From an uncultured Prevotella sp. (GTDB lineage: Bacteria; Bacteroidota; Bacteroidia; Bacteroidales; Bacteroidaceae): a stretch of 61,510 bases of DNA. A program made the position numbers and the translations under genes. The notes below the pieces were generated by a model that worked only from the letters and a program-made list of their open reading frames with translations, was not told where the DNA came from and made no database searches. Every line of letters starts with the position of its first letter. Position 1 is the stretch's first letter. Below are positions 16,734 through 24,681 of the stretch, in pieces. The stretch covers positions 1 through 61,510 of the forward strand of contig UQCW01000011.1 of assembly GCA_900539625.1 (NCBI GenBank), read 5' to 3'.

Positions 16734-17684
16734 ATGAGTAAATGGACTGAAACAGCCATCAAATGCTTGCGCGATGAAAGCGAAGCATTGTTGGAACTGA
16801 TACCTTACATTGATGAAAGTTTTGACAAGACCATTGAACTGATACTGAAATGCAAGGGCAAACTTATTGTCACTGGCGTCGGGAAAAGTGGACACATCGG
16901 TGCCAAAATTGCCGCTACATTGTCGAGCACGGGCACTCCGAGTTTTTTCATCAACCCCTTGGACGCATTTCATGGTGACTTGGGCGTCATCATGAAAGAC
17001 GATGTGGTTTTGGCCATTTCAAATTCAGGACAGACAGACGAGCTGCTCCGCTTCCTGCCCTATCTTCTCGAACGGCAAATCCCTGTAATCGGGATGAGCG
17101 GTAATCCAGAATCTTTGTTGGCAAAATATTCCACGACACATTTGAATACCGCCGTAACGCACGAGGCATGTCCCCTCGGTCTAGCTCCCACCTCCTCAAC
17201 CACTGCGGCTCTTGCAATGGGCGATGCCTTGGCTTGCGCCTTGATTGTGGCCAGAGGATTCAAAGCGTCTGATTTTGCACAATTCCATCCAGGAGGAACC
17301 CTCGGACGCCGTTTGCTGACTAAGGCAAAAGACGTGATGCGAACAGATGACCTTCCTGTCATATCTCCCGACATGAAATTGGGCGAAGCCGTGATTCATG
17401 TGAGCCGCGGACGTCTGGGCTTATGTGTGGCTGTGAGCAACGAAAAAATCTGCGGTCTTGTGACAGACGGCGACATTCGTCGCGCCATGGAGAAATCGCA
17501 AGATGTGTTCTTCAAACGAACCGTGGCCGACATCATGTCGGTACACCCAAAATGTGTCGGACCTGAAACGAAAATCACGGAAATCGAACGCATTTTCCAG
17601 CAGTTTAAAATCCATTCTGTATTAGTGGTTGACGCCGACAACCATCTGCTCGGCATTGTCGACTCGTTCCGGGCAATGATCTGA
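16734..17684 (+). CDS. kdsD: Arabinose-5-phosphate isomerase
   Basis: Interconverts ribulose 5-phosphate and arabinose 5-phosphate, the substrate of KdsA. The 316 residues hold an N-terminal SIS sugar-isomerase domain (VTGVGKSGHIGAKIAATLSSTGTPSFF, LAISNSGQTDEL, MGDALACALI, FHPGGTLGRRLL). Two CBS domains follow (from about residue 200; DLPVISPDMKLGEAV and KRTVADIMSVHPKCV). This is the KdsD/KpsF/GutQ architecture; context next to kdsA favours KdsD. Confidence 0.95.
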   Translation: MSKWTETAIKCLRDESEALLELIPYIDESFDKTIELILKCKGKLIVTGVGKSGHIGAKIAATLSSTGTPSFFINPLDAFHGDLGVIMKDDVVLAISNSGQTDELLRFLPYLLERQIPVIGMSGNPESLLAKYSTTHLNTAVTHEACPLGLAPTSSTTAALAMGDALACALIVARGFKASDFAQFHPGGTLGRRLLTKAKDVMRTDDLPVISPDMKLGEAVIHVSRGRLGLCVAVSNEKICGLVTDGDIRRAMEKSQDVFFKRTVADIMSVHPKCVGPETKITEIERIFQQFKIHSVLVVDADNHLLGIVDSFRAMI

Positions 17685-17780
17685 TTTCGGTGCCAATGGG
17701 ATGGCTGGATTTGCAACCAGTGTGCCCCCAAACGCGCTCTACATTGAAACACCCCTAAACGTAATTCAGATCATTTACCC

Positions 17781-19232
17781 ATGACGAATGGCAGAAAAAA
17801 AAATCTCAACAGAGGACATCACAACAAATCTCTTTCCGTTGGGTGCCCTGCGAATATAAGCGAAAACTTTTTGCGGCATACACTTCTCGTGGTATTAGTA
17901 TCCGCAGCAATGTTCCTCCCCTCCTTGCTGCATGCCTCGCCGGCAGAAGACGAACGGCCTTCTGTCTCCTTTCCGCATCCAGAATGGCTGGACTCCACAT
18001 GTGAGAGGGAACAACGGGTTGACTCAATGGTTGCCCTCTATCTCTCAAAAGAATGGCACGTTAATTTTTCATCAAACAACCGCATAACGGTTTTCAAGCG
18101 CGGTCAAGAAAAATTCGACGACCTCTTTGAGGCCATCAGGCAGGCACGGAGTAGCATACATTTAGAATACTTCAATTTTCGAAACGATTCTATATCTCAG
18201 CAATTGTTCACGCTATTGGCTGAATGCGCATCGAGGGGCGTAAAGGTACGGGCGCTTTTCGATGGATTTGGCAACAGTTCGAATAACCGTCCTTTAAAAC
18301 AGAAGCACCTTGAAATGCTGCGTGAACACGGCATCGAAATTTATGAGTTCGATCGCGTCCGCTTTCCCTGGATTAACCATGCACTCCACCGCGACCACCG
18401 CAAAATCGTTGTGATAGATGGTCTCGTTGCCTATACCGGCGGCATGAATGTGGCTGATTATTACATCAACGGAAAGGCCGAATTCGGAGAATGGCGTGAC
18501 ATACATGCACGCATAGAAGGCGACGCTGTTGCTGATTTGCAGAGCGTTTTTTTGGACTTTTGGAACAAGGTGACAAAGCAGAATATTCATGGAACCGAAT
18601 ACTATCCAGGTGAACGTGATGCACGCCGCTTTTTCGCGAATCTGAAAGCCGACACGTCGGTTTCCTCAGGAGGGAAAGTCATTGGCGTTGTCAATCGCGA
18701 CGTTAAAGAAACACCGCGTATCATACACGACACCTTCCTGAAAATCATCAACAATTCAAAAAAACAGATTCAGATTATCAACCCTTACTTCACCCTCTGC
18801 GGACATATCAAAAGAGCTTTGAAGCGGGCTTGCAAAAGAGGTGTTGACGTGCAGATAATGGTGTCTGAAAAAAGCGACATCCCCATAACGCCACGCATCG
18901 TTGAACACAACGTACGCCAACTGATGAAAGCTGGGGCGAAGGTCTATTTTTTTCAGGGCGGTTTCCATCACAGCAAAATCATGATGGCCGACAGCGCATG
19001 CAGCTTTATCGGTTCGGCCAATCTCAACAGCCGCAGTTTGTCGTTCGACTATGAGTGTAACCTTTTTATAGCCGACAAGGCGACAACGGCGGAATTACAG
19101 AAGATTTTCGAGACAGATAAGGAGCAACGTTGTTTCCTTCTGACGCCGCAACGCTGGAAATCCTTTTCCCGTTGGCACCGTCTGCAAGGACACCTATTCC
19201 GCGTGCTTGCGCCAGTCGTAGACAACAATTGA
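17781..19232 (+). CDS. Cardiolipin synthase-like phospholipase D protein
   Basis: A 483-aa protein with two HKD motifs, HRDHRKIVVIDG and HHSKIMMADS, each followed by a Gly/Asn motif (TGGMNVADYY; IGSANLNSRSL). It resembles bacterial cardiolipin synthases (ClsA/B type), which transfer phosphatidyl groups to make cardiolipin. Instead of two N-terminal membrane helices it has one hydrophobic segment (about residues 30-52, HTLLVVLVSAAMFLPSLLHA), which looks like a signal peptide. About 29 hydrophilic residues precede it, so the true start could be further inside. A terminator follows at 19316-19360. Confidence 0.85.
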   Translation: MTNGRKKNLNRGHHNKSLSVGCPANISENFLRHTLLVVLVSAAMFLPSLLHASPAEDERPSVSFPHPEWLDSTCEREQRVDSMVALYLSKEWHVNFSSNNRITVFKRGQEKFDDLFEAIRQARSSIHLEYFNFRNDSISQQLFTLLAECASRGVKVRALFDGFGNSSNNRPLKQKHLEMLREHGIEIYEFDRVRFPWINHALHRDHRKIVVIDGLVAYTGGMNVADYYINGKAEFGEWRDIHARIEGDAVADLQSVFLDFWNKVTKQNIHGTEYYPGERDARRFFANLKADTSVSSGGKVIGVVNRDVKETPRIIHDTFLKIINNSKKQIQIINPYFTLCGHIKRALKRACKRGVDVQIMVSEKSDIPITPRIVEHNVRQLMKAGAKVYFFQGGFHHSKIMMADSACSFIGSANLNSRSLSFDYECNLFIADKATTAELQKIFETDKEQRCFLLTPQRWKSFSRWHRLQGHLFRVLAPVVDNN

Positions 19233-19315
19233 TTATGCTTTTGTTTCAGATGTCACCCTTGAAGATGAGATGCGCCTTCTCCGACAAGGACGCTTTTGGG
19301 GTCTCTCCATAGAGA

Positions 19316-19360
19316 AAAATCAAGACACCTACTACGCATAGACTTTCTTGTCTTGATTTT
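19316..19360 (+). terminator. Terminator after the PLD gene
   Basis: 12-bp perfect inverted repeat AAAATCAAGACA / TGTCTTGATTTT with a 21-base loop; the right arm ends in TTTT. Confidence 0.75.
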
Positions 19361-19374
19361 CTGTATATATTTAT

Positions 19375-19437
19375 AAGTAATGGTAAAACAGCTCCTTACT
19401 CCAAAAATTGGTCAAATTATGTTTTCACCATTACTTA
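19375..19437 (+). repeat. MITE-like repeat, short copy
   Basis: Left end AAGTAATGGTAAAACA, core CTCCTTACTCC, right end AATTGGTCAAATTATGTTTTCACCATTACTTA. The left part is shortened relative to full copies. Confidence 0.75.
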
Positions 19438-19504
19438 CTGACCATCTTCAGAAGGGTGAACATTCTATATAATACATCCTGCTTAAAAATTAGTTCAACA
19501 ACAA

Positions 19505-20725
19505 ATGGGCGAACAGTCATTAACAATAACAAAAGGGGTTGCAGCCGTTTTCATCGTTCTGTCCCTGTCGGGGGCTCCCGTGTTTCTTCGCGATTCCCTC
19601 TCCCAATTCTCCCTGCCCCTTCTGATGCTTTGTACGGGGTATTCCTTAAGCAACAGCAAACATGAAAACGCAGATACGTTCCTCGGTGCAAGCGTGAGAA
19701 CGATCTATTGGCCGTTTTGGTGTTGGAGTCTATTTTTCCTTGTGACACACAATTTATTTTCATGGTTGCACATTGTCAATGCTCCCGCATATAGCGGCCA
19801 TGATCTCTTCCAGAGACTTTGGAACATCACGTTTTGTATGTCGGACTTCGACGGGGAACTCGCAATGTTATTTTGGATTTTCAGGGCCCTCCTCGTTGCA
19901 AGCGTGTTCCAATTCTTCTGCTTCAAACTATTTAGGCACATCCGTCCGGCAGATTCCATAGAAAAAACCGCCTACATTGTTGCCGCAGGTGCTTTCGTTT
20001 TGACATTTTGGCAGCAACTTTCAGGACTCAGTATCGCGATTCTTCCCGATGGCGGGTGGCGCGAAATGCTCTCTGCCATTCTCGTTGGTATCGGTTTTTC
20101 CTTCGGATTGACTTCACACCGCCTACGCCTCAATATCCCGATTCTGGCCGCCTGTTTTCTTGTATCAATGCTGGGAGCCATTTATTGCCCCTGGAACATG
20201 ACAAACGGCGTTAATGCAACGCATCTGTTTATCCTCCTTCCTTCCTGGCTCTGCGCTTTCGTGCTCATACGCGCGCTTTCAAATGCGCTCTGTCGCAAGC
20301 CCAACTTGCTTGCCTCAGGTTTGACTGTCATCGGCAAACATGCACTCAGCATCATCGCCTTCACTCCTCTCTCCTTCAAGTTTGTCGCAGCCATAGGGGC
20401 AGCGTGCTGCGGCCTTCCCTGGAGCACCGTCGGCGGAGTAGTTTCCCTCCCAGTTCCCTCCGCAGGCGTCATCCTTTGGCCCTTCACCTTTATAGCAGGC
20501 ATCTGCCTCCCCATTATCGTGACATATACTTATCGACGCATCGACAAAAGAGTGGATATGTCCTTCGGCAACATCCTGCGCATGCTGCTGACTCTAACCA
20601 TCACGCTCGCAGTCTTCGCAGCAAAAACAGTCAGATATGTCGCAAGGAAAATCTATGACGTCATTCTCGCCACAGCCACCGCTCTCAAAGACATCGTCAA
20701 GGCTTCAAGTCCGAAAGAAGAATAA
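19505..20725 (+). CDS. Acyltransferase-3-like polytopic membrane protein
   Basis: A 406-aa protein with about ten hydrophobic segments. The opening (ITKGVAAVFIVLSLSGAP, then LLMLCTGYSLS) resembles acyltransferase family 3 proteins, which O-acylate sugars or other cell-surface groups. The catalytic His expected in the first segment (V-x-x-x-H-S) is replaced by Ser/Leu (VLSLSG), so it may be inactive or of different function. The C-terminus is a Lys-rich cytoplasmic tail. It is followed 41 bases later by another polytopic protein on the same strand, probably co-transcribed. Confidence 0.6.
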   Translation: MGEQSLTITKGVAAVFIVLSLSGAPVFLRDSLSQFSLPLLMLCTGYSLSNSKHENADTFLGASVRTIYWPFWCWSLFFLVTHNLFSWLHIVNAPAYSGHDLFQRLWNITFCMSDFDGELAMLFWIFRALLVASVFQFFCFKLFRHIRPADSIEKTAYIVAAGAFVLTFWQQLSGLSIAILPDGGWREMLSAILVGIGFSFGLTSHRLRLNIPILAACFLVSMLGAIYCPWNMTNGVNATHLFILLPSWLCAFVLIRALSNALCRKPNLLASGLTVIGKHALSIIAFTPLSFKFVAAIGAACCGLPWSTVGGVVSLPVPSAGVILWPFTFIAGICLPIIVTYTYRRIDKRVDMSFGNILRMLLTLTITLAVFAAKTVRYVARKIYDVILATATALKDIVKASSPKEE

Positions 20726-20766
20726 ACGCATTCCACGCGAAGAGCACATTTCAAACCGCAACAAGA

Positions 20767-22092
20767 ATGAGACCAACGAGAAAAAATACACTTGGGCAAA
20801 CACCAAAGCTCAGTTATGCTCCCTGCGACAAACCGCTTTCTTCGCAGGCCTCCCTGCGCGTTTTGTTTCCAGAGAGTATTCTTGGCGTCTTTCTGCTATT
20901 TGTTGTGGTCGTCATGTACAAACGCATAGGCATGAGCAACGAATCGATTCTGCATACCACGTCAGCCGCTCTCTTGCCACTGCTTTTTAAGCCTTTTGCG
21001 GTATCAATGGCCGGCCGTCTGCACATCAGCCACACAGCAACTCGCCTTGGCTTCTTCCTGGCCTTTGTCTTTCTGCTCACAATGGCCCACGGCATCAAAA
21101 ACGCCGCTTCAAATATCCAATATTTCTCGCTTTTTTCATTGGCAATTTCCTTCTGTTTCATCAGCAACACGAGACCCCTCTGCGCCTTCAACGTCCCAGC
21201 TACCGCAACTGACGCTCCATGGCGAAAATGCGCTATCTCCTACGAAATTGCTATACTCGCCCTTATGGGCGGCCTTGTTATGTTCGCGGGCGTTCTGGAG
21301 GTCTACACTCGACAACCCAGAACATCATGGGCCGTATCGTGCGTCGTCATGGCCATTTTCCTGCTTTCTCTTTCCCTGTACCGTCACTTCAGCACCATAC
21401 GCCACGGGAGCGCCAAGGCATGCAACAAGTACTCATTTTTCTCCGCAGAACCTTCTTCTGCGCCTATGGCCGACAAACTGAAACACCTATGGCACACGAC
21501 ATGCATCATCGTTTGTTTTCTCCCTCTCTTCTTCTCGCTCCGTCTTCTCCCTCTTTTCCTCTTAGACCGTGAAAGTGTTGGCGGACTTGGTTTTTCCACA
21601 TCCGACACAGGGCTGCTACAAGGCTGCATTGCTGTTGCCGGCCTTTTGGTTGGCGCTGCCATCGGGAGAAAAGTCATTCAGCGTTATGGCCAAAGGAACA
21701 CCTTGGCCCCCATGTCTCTGCTGCTCTCACTTGTCAATGCCGTGAGCATCCTCCTTGCCTACCAACAGTTCAGCTCACTTCCGCTTGTTGGCATCTGCCT
21801 GTTTGTCGCCTGCTGTGGCGTGGGAGCATCGTCCATCAGTCTTCTGAAATGGCAAATCATGGTTTCCAACAATAATACACAAAACTATACCTGCCATGCT
21901 GACACAACGACAGCCGCCGCTGGAATGATTCTCTCAGGCCTCATTTCCGCATACCTGCTGCCACTTGGATATTTAAACGCCTTCATCCTGCTCACCGGCC
22001 TCCTAGCTCCTCTTTCGTTTCTTGCAGCCTCCTTCATGCGCACGCGTTTGCCGAAAGGAACAGAAAGGGAAACGACGATAACTGACCCGTGA
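20767..22092 (+). CDS. MFS-like polytopic membrane protein
   Basis: A 441-aa protein with ~35 hydrophilic residues and then about 12 membrane segments (ILGVFLLFVVVVMYKRIG is the first). The C-terminal half contains LLVGAAIGRKVIQRYGQRNTL, an MFS-like loop motif. The hydrophilic linker between the halves (residues ~210-240) is typical of MFS carriers. No substrate-specific motif is recognised. The start is uncertain; the Met chosen gives a plausible basic cytoplasmic N-terminus. It probably forms a unit with the preceding acyltransferase-like gene and ends at a strong terminator. Confidence 0.6.
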   Translation: MRPTRKNTLGQTPKLSYAPCDKPLSSQASLRVLFPESILGVFLLFVVVVMYKRIGMSNESILHTTSAALLPLLFKPFAVSMAGRLHISHTATRLGFFLAFVFLLTMAHGIKNAASNIQYFSLFSLAISFCFISNTRPLCAFNVPATATDAPWRKCAISYEIAILALMGGLVMFAGVLEVYTRQPRTSWAVSCVVMAIFLLSLSLYRHFSTIRHGSAKACNKYSFFSAEPSSAPMADKLKHLWHTTCIIVCFLPLFFSLRLLPLFLLDRESVGGLGFSTSDTGLLQGCIAVAGLLVGAAIGRKVIQRYGQRNTLAPMSLLLSLVNAVSILLAYQQFSSLPLVGICLFVACCGVGASSISLLKWQIMVSNNNTQNYTCHADTTTAAAGMILSGLISAYLLPLGYLNAFILLTGLLAPLSFLAASFMRTRLPKGTERETTITDP

Positions 22093-22103
22093 CGATGAAA
22101 GAC

Positions 22104-22161
22104 TAATTGCCATTTTGCAACTGATATTCAAAGCGAATACCTGAGCGCAAAATGGCAATTA
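22104..22161 (+). terminator. Strong terminator, possibly bidirectional
   Basis: 15-bp perfect stem TAATTGCCATTTTGC / GCAAAATGGCAATTA followed by seven T residues. It separates the plus-strand membrane genes from the convergent deaminase gene. Confidence 0.85.
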
Positions 22162-22204
22162 TTTTTTTCAATCAGTGAACCCCACTCACAATATGAGTCC
22201 CTTA

Positions 22205-22290
22205 CAGGTAGGAAATGGGGGATTTGTACCCTGGGTGTTACCCTGTGGGCTGCTGGGCCCCGCGTAGGGCCGCAGACAAGGCTTTTTCCG
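22205..22290. repeat. GC-rich palindromic (REP-like) segment
   Basis: Contains GGGTGTTACCC and a compound hairpin CTGC-GGGCCC ... GGGCC-GCAG within ~70 bases, much more GC-rich than its surroundings. Only one copy is seen here, so calling it a repeat rests on resemblance to Bacteroidales REP-type elements. Confidence 0.35.
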
Positions 22291-22306
22291 CACAATCTCA
22301 ATCAAC

Positions 22307-22774
22307 TTAATACTCCACCTTGTCCGTTTTCTTCCGCCAACTATCAAAAATGCCCATCGCTTCATCGCGCATCATCTCTGTAGTGTTCAAACGCCTGTCG
22401 GCAGGCTTCAAGTCGAGTTCTTTGTAGATGAAGTCATCGTCGAAGCCGGCATCTGCGGCATCTTTTTTAGTACAAGCAAAGTAAAGACGGTCTAAATGTG
22501 CCCAATATATAGCTCCCAAACACATGGGGCAGGGTTCGCACGAAGAGTAAATTTCACATCCTTCCAAAGAAAACGTGCCAAGCTTATCGCAGGCTGTGCG
22601 TATGGCCGATACTTCGGCATGTGCAGTCGGGTCGTGATTGACGGTCACGCGGTTGACACCTGTTGCAAGAACCTTCCCGTTCTTTGCAATGACAGCACCA
22701 AACGGGCCACCGCCATTTTCCACATTCTCAATTGCCAGGCGAATGGCCATGGCCATCAATTCTTGTTTGTCCAT
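22307..22774 (-). CDS. Nucleoside/base deaminase (guanine deaminase-like)
   Basis: A 155-aa zinc-dependent cytidine-deaminase-fold enzyme. The zinc and catalytic residues are in PTAHAEVSAI (His and Glu) and SSCEPCPMCLGAIYWA (PCxxC). The N-terminus (AIRLAIENVENGGGPFGAVI) and the C-terminal region (DDDFIYKEL) resemble the Bacillus GuaD type of guanine deaminase rather than TadA, so guanine to xanthine is the likely reaction. It is transcribed alone from a minus-strand TAAATTTG box, convergent with the membrane genes. Confidence 0.85.
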   Translation of the reverse strand: MDKQELMAMAIRLAIENVENGGGPFGAVIAKNGKVLATGVNRVTVNHDPTAHAEVSAIRTACDKLGTFSLEGCEIYSSCEPCPMCLGAIYWAHLDRLYFACTKKDAADAGFDDDFIYKELDLKPADRRLNTTEMMRDEAMGIFDSWRKKTDKVEY

Positions 22775-22840
22775 AGTTTTATTGTTTTGAAACCACCATT
22801 GTATCAGTGATCAATTGCATCAGGATTTTCCATATCGGAA

Positions 22841-22848
22841 CAAATTTA
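22841..22848 (-). promoter_or_regulatory. -7 promoter box TAAATTTG of the deaminase gene
   Basis: Matches TAnnTTTG on the minus strand, 67 bases upstream of the ATG at 22774. Confidence 0.55.
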
Positions 22849-23033
22849 CTCAAGAGTTTCGGATTTACCAACGACAGCATGCAAAAAAATCAAAAGACTA
22901 TATGGCATGCCTTTGCTTTTGGCCTTTTCATTGTTTACGGCCGGTTCTGCCTGTAGAGGTATTTTTGACACCAATACTCCCTGTCTGCCTCGCTTTTTTT
23001 ATGTCTGAGGCTGGACTTTCCAGGAAAAATGAA

Positions 23034-23041
23034 TAACTTTG
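23034..23041 (+). promoter_or_regulatory. -7 promoter box TAACTTTG of pepT
   Basis: Perfect consensus match, 31 bases upstream of the pepT ATG. Confidence 0.65.
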
Positions 23042-23072
23042 CGATAAACGAACTATTAACTCATTTGGAACA

Positions 23073-24302
23073 ATGGATATAATTGAAAGATTCTTGAAGT
23101 ACGTCAGCATAGACACACAGTCGGCTGAAGACACAGGGAAAACGCCAAGCACCAACAAGCAATGGGACTTGGCACATTATTTGAAGGACGAACTGGAAAG
23201 CATCGGACTTGAAGATGTTGAGCTTGACGAACTGGGTTATCTCTATGCAACGCTGCCTGCCAATACGGAGAAAGAAATACCGACCATCGGATTCATCTCA
23301 CACATGGACACCAGTCCTGATTGCTCCGGCAATGAAGTCAAACCACGAATTGTTGAAAAATACGATGGCAGGGACATCGTTCTTGATGGAGAAAACAACA
23401 TTGTCACGTCGCCACAGAAATTCCCAGAACTTCTGGACCACGTTGGAGAAGACATCATCGTCACCGACGGACACACCCTGCTGGGAGCAGACGACAAGGC
23501 TGGCATTGCGGAAATAGTTCAAGCCATGGTTTACCTGCTGGAACATCCAGAGATTAAACACGGCAAAATTCGTGTGGCCTTCAATCCCGACGAAGAAATC
23601 GGTTTGGGAGCACATCATTTCGATGTCAAAAAATTTGGATGCGACTGGGGCTATACCATGGACGGTGGTGAAATCGGAGAATTGGAATATGAGAATTTCA
23701 ACGCTGCCTCTGCAAAAATCTGTGTTTCCGGCGTCAGCGTCCATCCTGGCTATGCCAAAGGAAAAATGATCAATGCCGCCCGCGTTGCAACAGAATTTGC
23801 TTCTCTGCTTCCCATGACAGAAACGCCAGAAGCCACTGTTGAATTTGAGGGCTTTTACCACCTGCTCGGAATGGAAGGAAACGTGGAACACGCAACACTA
23901 TCATACATTATTCGCGACCACAACCGGCAAAAATTTGAAGCCCGCAAACAAACCATGATAAAAGCGGCTGAATGGTTGAATGAAAAATACGACAGCCAAA
24001 TTGTTGAAGTGGAAATCAATGACCAATACTATAACATGCGCGAAAAAATCGAACCAGTTATGCACGTCATTGATATTGCAATGGATGCCATGAAGGAAGC
24101 GGGAGTCACTCCAAAAGTTCGTGCCATACGCGGAGGAACCGATGGTGCGCAACTTTCTTTCATGGGGTTGCCTTGTCCCAATATTTTCGCCGGCGGACTT
24201 AACTTCCACGGCCCGCACGAATTTCTGCCAATTCCATCGCTGAAGAAGGCAAGCGAGGTCGTCGTAAAGATTTGCGAACTGACTGCCAAACGCAAATTTT
24301 GA
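23073..24302 (+). CDS. pepT: Peptidase T (tripeptide aminopeptidase)
   Basis: A cytoplasmic M20-family di-zinc aminopeptidase that releases the N-terminal residue of tripeptides. The 409 aa are the normal length. Metal ligands and catalytic residues appear in FISHMDTSPD, LLGADDKAGIAE, NPDEEIGLGAHHF and YTMDGGEIGELE. The lid domain includes VSVHPGYAKGKM, and the C-terminal catalytic part has RGGTDGAQLSFMG and GGLNFHGPHEFLP. Its own promoter box lies just upstream and a terminator just downstream. Confidence 0.97.
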   Translation: MDIIERFLKYVSIDTQSAEDTGKTPSTNKQWDLAHYLKDELESIGLEDVELDELGYLYATLPANTEKEIPTIGFISHMDTSPDCSGNEVKPRIVEKYDGRDIVLDGENNIVTSPQKFPELLDHVGEDIIVTDGHTLLGADDKAGIAEIVQAMVYLLEHPEIKHGKIRVAFNPDEEIGLGAHHFDVKKFGCDWGYTMDGGEIGELEYENFNAASAKICVSGVSVHPGYAKGKMINAARVATEFASLLPMTETPEATVEFEGFYHLLGMEGNVEHATLSYIIRDHNRQKFEARKQTMIKAAEWLNEKYDSQIVEVEINDQYYNMREKIEPVMHVIDIAMDAMKEAGVTPKVRAIRGGTDGAQLSFMGLPCPNIFAGGLNFHGPHEFLPIPSLKKASEVVVKICELTAKRKF

Positions 24303-24343
24303 AGTAATTCATTAATGGCGAAAGAACAAGTTGACCATTATTT

Positions 24344-24374
24344 GAAAACGCACTCTTTGGCGGAGTGCGTTTTC
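24344..24374 (+). terminator. Terminator of pepT
   Basis: 12-bp perfect stem GAAAACGCACTC / GAGTGCGTTTTC with a 7-base loop; the right arm carries the TTTT. Confidence 0.8.
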
Positions 24375-24375
24375 A

Positions 24376-24569
24376 TTTAGTAATGATGAAAGAATAAGTT
24401 GAGAAATTTTGACCTGTATTTTTGCCTCTTTTGAAATTTGAAAGAGGGAAAATAGCTAGTAGCTATATGACCGATGACAAATGCCCAAAGCGGCTAAAAG
24501 ACAGGGCATAAGAAAAAACGCCTTTCTCCTCACAATTGGTCAAGTTATTTTTTTCACTATTATAGTAAT
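24376..24569 (+). repeat. MITE-like repeat, long copy with flanking half-copies
   Basis: Left end TTTAGTAATGATGAAAGAATAAG then TTGACCTGTATTTTTG. The core holds the small palindrome TAGCTAGTAGCTA and AAAGACAGGGCATAAG. The right end is ATTGGTCAAGTTATTTTTTTCA. A partial left end (TTAATGGCGAAAGAACAAG, from ~24311) precedes the pepT terminator, and another (AGTAATAATGAAAGAATGG, from ~24563) follows, suggesting nested or tandem insertion. Confidence 0.8.
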
Positions 24570-24681
24570 AATGAAAGAATGGCGAGATGATTTAAAGGGG
24601 CATAACGCCTCTGGGCATGAATAAAAATGCTTTCACCTGCCTGCTTACTTTTTTAAAAAAACGTAATTTCCCAAAGGCTTT

